Source: Cycloclasticus sp. (lineage in GTDB: Bacteria; Pseudomonadota; Gammaproteobacteria; Methylococcales; Cycloclasticaceae). From it: a stretch of DNA of 8,778 nucleotides. The position numbers and the translations under genes are program-made. The stretch spans positions 1 to 8,778 of the forward strand of contig DUCA01000005.1 in NCBI GenBank assembly GCA_012960055.1, written 5' to 3'. The notes under the pieces were generated by a model. It was not told the DNA's origin and did no database searches. It saw nothing but the letters and a program-made list of their open reading frames with translations. Positions 7,054 to 8,778 of this stretch are shown here, in pieces (within the stretch, counting starts at the first letter, position 1; each line of letters starts with the position of its first letter).

Positions 7054-7239
7054 ATGCTTATATTAACGCGTAAAGTTGGTGAGTCCCTAATAATTGGAGA
7101 TGATGTATCAATCATCGTATTAGGGGTTAAGGGTAATCAAGTTAGAATCGGAATAGATGCACCTACAAGCGTTTCCGTTCATCGTGAAGAAATTTATAAT
7201 AAAATTCAAGATGAAAAAAATGATAGTGGTAATAGATAA
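7054..7239 (+). CDS. csrA: carbon storage regulator CsrA (RsmA)
   Basis: CsrA is a small dimeric RNA-binding protein that represses or stabilises mRNAs by binding GGA motifs near ribosome binding sites. It controls carbon storage, motility and biofilm switching, and is itself titrated by CsrB/RsmY-type RNAs. The 61-residue protein is complete and typical: MLILTRKVGESLIIGDDV at the N-terminus, LGVKGNQVRIGIDAP in the centre, and SVHREEIYNKIQ. The RNA-contacting residues L4, R6 and R44 are all present. The C-terminal tail after residue 52 (DEKNDSGNR) is variable in the family. Its position after alaS/lysC and just before a tRNA-Ser(GCU) gene is conserved across gammaproteobacteria. No terminator separates it from the tRNA, so the two may share a transcript. 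Confidence 0.98.
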   Translation: MLILTRKVGESLIIGDDVSIIVLGVKGNQVRIGIDAPTSVSVHREEIYNKIQDEKNDSGNR

Positions 7240-7292
7240 CTAAAATCACATAAAGAGGGAGTCTTTAGATTCTTCTCAAGCAAAAAAATCCC

Positions 7293-7384
7293 GGAGAGAT
7301 GGCCGAGCGGCTGAAGGCGCTCCCCTGCTAAGGGAGTATGGGTTTTAAAGCCCATCCAGGGTTCGAATCCCTGTCTCTCCGCCA
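7293..7384 (+). tRNA. tRNA-Ser (anticodon GCU)
   Basis: The 92-nt gene has a perfect 7-bp acceptor stem (GGAGAGA 7293-7299 with TCTCTCC 7374-7380), discriminator G at 7381 and encoded CCA at 7382-7384. The anticodon stem CTCCC/GGGAG (7320-7324 with 7332-7336) closes the loop CTGCTAA, with anticodon GCT at 7327-7329, reading AGC and AGU serine codons. The long variable arm (TATGGGTTTTAAAGCCCAT region, 7337-7355) is typical of a class II tRNA, and the T-loop GTTCGAATCC is standard. It corresponds in position to serV downstream of csrA in E. coli. No separate promoter is evident in the 53 bases after csrA. Confidence 0.98.
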
Positions 7385-7396
7385 TATAATTTTACT

Positions 7397-7423
7397 AAGC
7401 CCTTATTATGTAAGGGCTTTTTT
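7397..7423 (+). terminator. intrinsic terminator after tRNA-Ser
   Basis: A perfect 9-bp stem, AAGCCCTTA (7397-7405) with TAAGGGCTT (7411-7419), encloses the 5-base loop TTATG; six T residues run from 7418 to 7423. This should end the csrA/tRNA-Ser transcript. The ATG of the next ORF begins at the very next base after the T-run, and the right arm contains AAGGG. Confidence 0.92.
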
Positions 7424-7702
7424 ATGCGTGCCGGTTCTGCTGTACGGCCTAGTACTTATGGGCGCACCTTAGGCGCTAAGAATAAAAAGTCACTGCTCTT
7501 AATTAATGACTTACTTATTCAAACGGGCGTTAACCCCATTCAAAAGCTCATCGAAATAGCAGAATCAAATGAGGCTTCAGTTGAACAACAAATTAGATGT
7601 TGGCAAGAAGTAGCTAAGTACTCTTATCCTAAATTCCAAGCCTTAGATATTAGAGAAACCCAAGAACAGGTAATTACAGGTATTCGCCTAGTTGACGATT
7701 GA
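7424..7702 (+). CDS. phage-type small protein, terminase-associated-like
   Basis: This 92-residue soluble protein has no membrane segment. Residues 13-22 (GRTLGAKNKK) resemble the basic GRPKGSKNKRT-type N-terminal motif of many phage-encoded DNA-packaging or DNA-binding small proteins. The helical stretch 24-70, with a -GVNPIQKLIEIA- segment and ending in YSYPKFQALD, resembles small proteins found next to phage terminase genes, where a similar YxYPKxxA motif recurs. The function is therefore a guess from recalled family look, not established; no terminase or other phage gene is adjacent. ATG 7424 is the only start available. Its apparent Shine-Dalgarno, AAGGG at 7412-7416 (seven-base spacer), is the right arm of the tRNA-Ser terminator, so the N-terminus may have been created by insertion at this point. 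The gene is convergent with the nuclease gene, six bases away. Confidence 0.6.
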   Translation: MRAGSAVRPSTYGRTLGAKNKKSLLLINDLLIQTGVNPIQKLIEIAESNEASVEQQIRCWQEVAKYSYPKFQALDIRETQEQVITGIRLVDD

Positions 7703-7708
7703 AATAAG

Positions 7709-8173
7709 TCACTTAATTCGTTTCCGCCAAACCCAGGGAGCAATCCTTAGATGCTCAGGTAACGCCCATATGCCAACCTTTTGGAATTTAGCATAATCCT
7801 CATCCGTTATAAGCGTTTTGTCTTTCATATAACGCTTATAAACCCAAGCATGACCTGTCCTGACCATCTGTTTATTTACATTCAAAGAGCCTACAAAGAG
7901 ATGCCCAACAGTGCGACCATATCGGTCAATTGTTACAGGTCTTAAATCAACCGTTTTGCCAAACACTAAAGCTGATAATGCCATCTTGGCTTCTTTACCG
8001 TAGGGTTGTTTTCGTTCAGGCGTATCGATTTCAGCAAGCCTGACTTTTATTATTTGATTATCAAGCGTCAAAACCTTTACGGTATCTCCGTCAGTTACGC
8101 TGACAACTTTCACCTCTTGCCCAAACGAAAGCAAGGGTATAAATAATAAAATCGAGATTAACAGTTCTCTCAT
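7709..8173 (-). CDS. secreted thermonuclease (staphylococcal nuclease homologue)
   Basis: The 154-residue protein begins with a Sec-type signal peptide (MRELLISILLFIPLLSFGQ; hydrophobic 4-15, likely cleavage after SFG at 18), so it acts in the periplasm or outside the cell. The SNase-like OB-fold follows, with the calcium and catalytic residues in family order: VTDGDTV (D28, D30), VRLAEIDTPE (R45, D50, T51, E53) and DRYGRTVG (R87), then GHAWVYKRY and a C-terminal GIWALPEHLRIAPWVWRK. All residues expected for Ca-dependent phosphodiesterase activity are present, so it is probably an active nuclease cutting DNA and RNA. Possible roles are nucleotide scavenging, defence at the cell surface or a conjugation/phage accessory function; such genes are common cargo of mobile elements and plasmids. 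ATG 8173 is the only start after an in-frame stop; GAGGTG lies 14 bases upstream, longer than ideal. A 17-bp palindrome lies 23 bases upstream. Confidence 0.93.
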   Translation of the reverse strand: MRELLISILLFIPLLSFGQEVKVVSVTDGDTVKVLTLDNQIIKVRLAEIDTPERKQPYGKEAKMALSALVFGKTVDLRPVTIDRYGRTVGHLFVGSLNVNKQMVRTGHAWVYKRYMKDKTLITDEDYAKFQKVGIWALPEHLRIAPWVWRKRIK

Positions 8174-8195
8174 TATTAGAAGGTTACCACCTCAA

Positions 8196-8212
8196 ACAGT
8201 AACTATTACTGT
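8196..8212. promoter_or_regulatory. 17-bp palindrome upstream of the nuclease gene, operator-like
   Basis: ACAGTAACTATTACTGT is a perfect 7-bp inverted repeat around a 3-base centre. It lies 23-39 bases upstream of the nuclease ATG on the minus strand, where a promoter -10/+1 region would be expected, and about 77 bases before the small membrane ORF on the plus strand. The arm order (ACAG...CTGT) is the reverse of a LexA box. It probably binds a dimeric repressor, but no regulator gene is in the window. Confidence 0.5.
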
Positions 8213-8245
8213 ATTCATTTTTTAATGCATCCAAAAGTATTCATG

Positions 8246-8270
8246 TGTACTATTTAAGGTAAGTAGTTTT
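8246..8270 (+). repeat. 25-bp direct repeat, copy 1
   Basis: It begins TGTACTATTTAAGG and ends AGTAGTTTT. It matches copy 2 (8441-8465) at 20 of 25 positions, in the same orientation, 195 bases apart. It begins 43 bases before the ATG of the small membrane ORF at 8289. TACTAT at 8248-8253 could serve as a -10 element. The equal placement of the two copies before two ORFs suggests a shared promoter or leader element. Confidence 0.55.
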
Positions 8271-8288
8271 TTAACTGGGAGGTAAATT

Positions 8289-8423
8289 ATGCTATCGAGA
8301 TTTTGGAATTTCTTTGTGTTTTTGATTTTAAGTGTAATCACATTAGGAATATACCCTTTATATTTTATTGTTACTCGTCAGCAAGAAATGGTGGAGCTCC
8401 TTAAAGAAATTAGAGATAAATAA
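8289..8423 (+). CDS. 44-residue single-pass membrane protein, unknown function
   Basis: The encoded peptide starts MLSRFWNFFVFLILSVITLG and ends in a charged tail VELLKEIRDK. Residues 5-28 form one strongly hydrophobic segment with a GIYPLYF motif, followed by TRQQE and an amphipathic helix of about 12 residues. GGGAGG at 8277-8282 lies six bases before the ATG, the best ribosome binding site in the accessory region, which is the main evidence that this short frame is a real gene. I do not recognise the family; small proteins of this shape (hydrophobic helix, GIYPLYF, amphipathic tail) include uncharacterised inner-membrane peptides, phage superinfection-exclusion peptides and type I toxin peptides, and the sequence does not decide between them. 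The 25-bp repeat upstream may be its promoter. Its surroundings are AT-rich (17 G/C in the 60 bases from 8221). Confidence 0.6.
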   Translation: MLSRFWNFFVFLILSVITLGIYPLYFIVTRQQEMVELLKEIRDK

Positions 8424-8440
8424 AAGGTTAAGACTTCCCT

Positions 8441-8465
8441 TGTACTATTCAAGACAAGTATTTTC
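8441..8465 (+). repeat. 25-bp direct repeat, copy 2
   Basis: It begins TGTACTATTCAAGA and is the second copy of the repeat at 8246-8270, with five mismatches. It begins 41 bases before ATG 8482, almost the same distance as copy 1 from its ORF. TACTAT at 8443-8448 is again a possible -10. Confidence 0.55.
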
Positions 8466-8481
8466 ATAACAAGGAATAGAT

Positions 8482-8621
8482 ATGAATAAAGTACTGCTAA
8501 GCTAATTGCAGAAGGGCTGGAGACACTGAAGCAATTAGATTATTTACTGGAGCACCGGGCTGGGTGTGATGAATATCAAGGTTACTGTTTCAGCAAAGCC
8601 TTGGATGCGATAATTTTGTAG
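8482..8621 (+). pseudogene. small ORF broken by a frameshift near its start
   Basis: ATG 8482 has a good Shine-Dalgarno (AAGGA at 8471-8475, six-base spacer), but its frame stops after seven codons (TAA 8503-8505). The -1 frame is open from 8490 to TAG 8619-8621 and encodes AKLIAEGLETLKQLDYLLEH followed by a cysteine-containing stretch (RAGCDEYQGYCFSKALDAII). It has no ATG, GTG or TTG start of its own near its beginning. Joining the two by one -1 shift around 8496 gives a coherent 46-residue, mainly helical protein starting MNKVLAKLIAEG. This could be a recent one-base deletion, a sequencing error, or a programmed frameshift; no classical slippery heptamer is present. No family is recognised. 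Confidence 0.4.
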
Positions 8622-8719
8622 CTTACGTACGAGGCTTGGTGGCTAGAATCCTTGACTTGGGCATCATGGTGCTTAAACTAGCAATAGACGATTATTTAAC
8701 CTTGTTTATGATTATTTGC

Positions 8720-8747
8720 TTGACCTTTTATTTAAGGCTAATACAAT
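8720..8747 (+). promoter_or_regulatory. sigma-70 promoter of the downstream tRNA gene
   Basis: TTGACC at 8720-8725 and TACAAT at 8742-8747 are separated by 16 bases; each matches consensus at five of six positions. The predicted start near 8754 is a few bases before the tRNA 5' end at 8761, as expected for a tRNA operon. This shows that the right-hand tRNA is transcribed independently of csrA/tRNA-Ser. Confidence 0.75.
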
Positions 8748-8760
8748 AGCCAACTTCAAA

Positions 8761-8778
8761 GCGCCAGTAGCTCAGCTG
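8761..8778 (+). tRNA. tRNA 5' end, probably tRNA-Arg (cut by window edge)
   Basis: GCGCCAGTAGCTCAGCTG has the layout of an acceptor strand (GCGCCAG), T8/A9 and the D-arm start AGCTCAGCTG of a class I tRNA, very close to bacterial tRNA-Arg 5' ends. In E. coli, argV follows serV directly, which supports Arg. The anticodon lies outside the window, so the identity is inferred. Confidence 0.75.

Larger units (their letters stand above)
8424..8719. other. AT-rich non-coding or degenerate stretch
   Basis: Apart from the repeat and the broken small ORF, this stretch holds no convincing gene. A frame open from 8573 to 8749 contains GTG 8639 and ATG 8666 starts and would give a hydrophobic C-terminus (LTLFMIICLTFYL), but it runs into the tRNA promoter and lacks a good ribosome binding site. 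It looks like decayed accessory DNA. Confidence 0.4.

Noticed and set aside
8196..8212. LexA box upstream of the nuclease gene
   Set aside because: The arms read ACAG...CTGT, the opposite order to CTGT-N8-ACAG, and the spacing differs.
8424..8480. Integron attC site between the small ORFs
   Set aside because: No paired GTTRRRY and RYYYAAC core sites with the right symmetry were found; the repeats precede the ORFs instead of following them.
8666..8749. 27-codon hydrophobic ORF (MVLKLAIDDYLTLFMIICLT...) before the last tRNA
   Set aside because: It has no good Shine-Dalgarno and overlaps the tRNA promoter; composition of AT-rich DNA alone explains the hydrophobic residues.
7361..8760. tRNA-Ser 3' end as an attachment site with a duplicated copy further right
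   Set aside because: No second copy of the T-arm/acceptor sequence (GTTCGAATCCCTGTCTCTCC) is seen before the next tRNA, and there is no integrase gene.

Overview
The window is a chromosomal segment of a gammaproteobacterium with moderately AT-leaning DNA. The gene order mutS (divergent) / pncC - recA - recX - alaS - lysC - csrA - tRNA-Ser(GCU) - tRNA-Arg is the classical gammaproteobacterial recA-alaS-csrA neighbourhood; E. coli has pncC-recA-recX-alaS-csrA-serV-argV in the same order. A lysC between alaS and csrA is found in pseudomonads and several other non-enteric lineages. The protein sequences suggest a marine group such as Methylophaga or Cycloclasticus, but the genus cannot be fixed by reading alone.

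Layout. Positions 1-868 (minus) hold the first 289 codons of mutS, cut by the window edge. A short divergent gap leads to pncC (920-1423, plus), then recA (1537-2565), recX (2568-3023) and alaS (3039-5648), closely packed and probably co-transcribed from a promoter before recA. lysC (5720-6940) encodes a two-ACT-domain aspartokinase with a likely internal start for a separate regulatory subunit. csrA (7054-7239) has its own promoter-like sequence and two GGA motifs in its leader. A complete tRNA-Ser(GCU) with encoded CCA (7293-7384) follows, then a strong intrinsic terminator (7397-7423).

The accessory part runs from 7424 to about 8719, between the tRNA-Ser terminator and the promoter of the next tRNA gene (probably tRNA-Arg, cut at the right edge). 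In the related E. coli locus the Ser and Arg tRNA genes are neighbours, so this looks like a small insertion. It carries a 92-residue protein resembling phage terminase-associated small proteins, a secreted staphylococcal-nuclease-like protein on the opposite strand, a 44-residue membrane protein with a very good ribosome binding site, and a broken or frameshifted small ORF. Two imperfect 25-bp direct repeats lie at nearly the same distance (43 and 41 bases) before the starts of the last two ORFs, and a 17-bp palindrome precedes the nuclease gene. No integrase, transposase, CRISPR array or duplicated tRNA end is visible, so it reads as a remnant or a cluster of cargo genes rather than a complete element.

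How the genes fit together: MutS (mismatch repair), RecA (recombination, SOS) and RecX (RecA modulator) form a DNA-repair block. PncC recycles nicotinamide mononucleotide, a by-product of NAD-dependent DNA ligase. AlaS, LysC, CsrA and the tRNAs belong to translation, amino-acid supply and post-transcriptional control. The points most worth a second look are the missing ordinary start codon of recX, the lack of a recognisable LexA box before recA (10-bp repeats are there instead), the basic RecA tail, the ORF that starts inside the U-tract of a terminator, and the repeat-preceded small ORFs of the tRNA-tRNA insertion.
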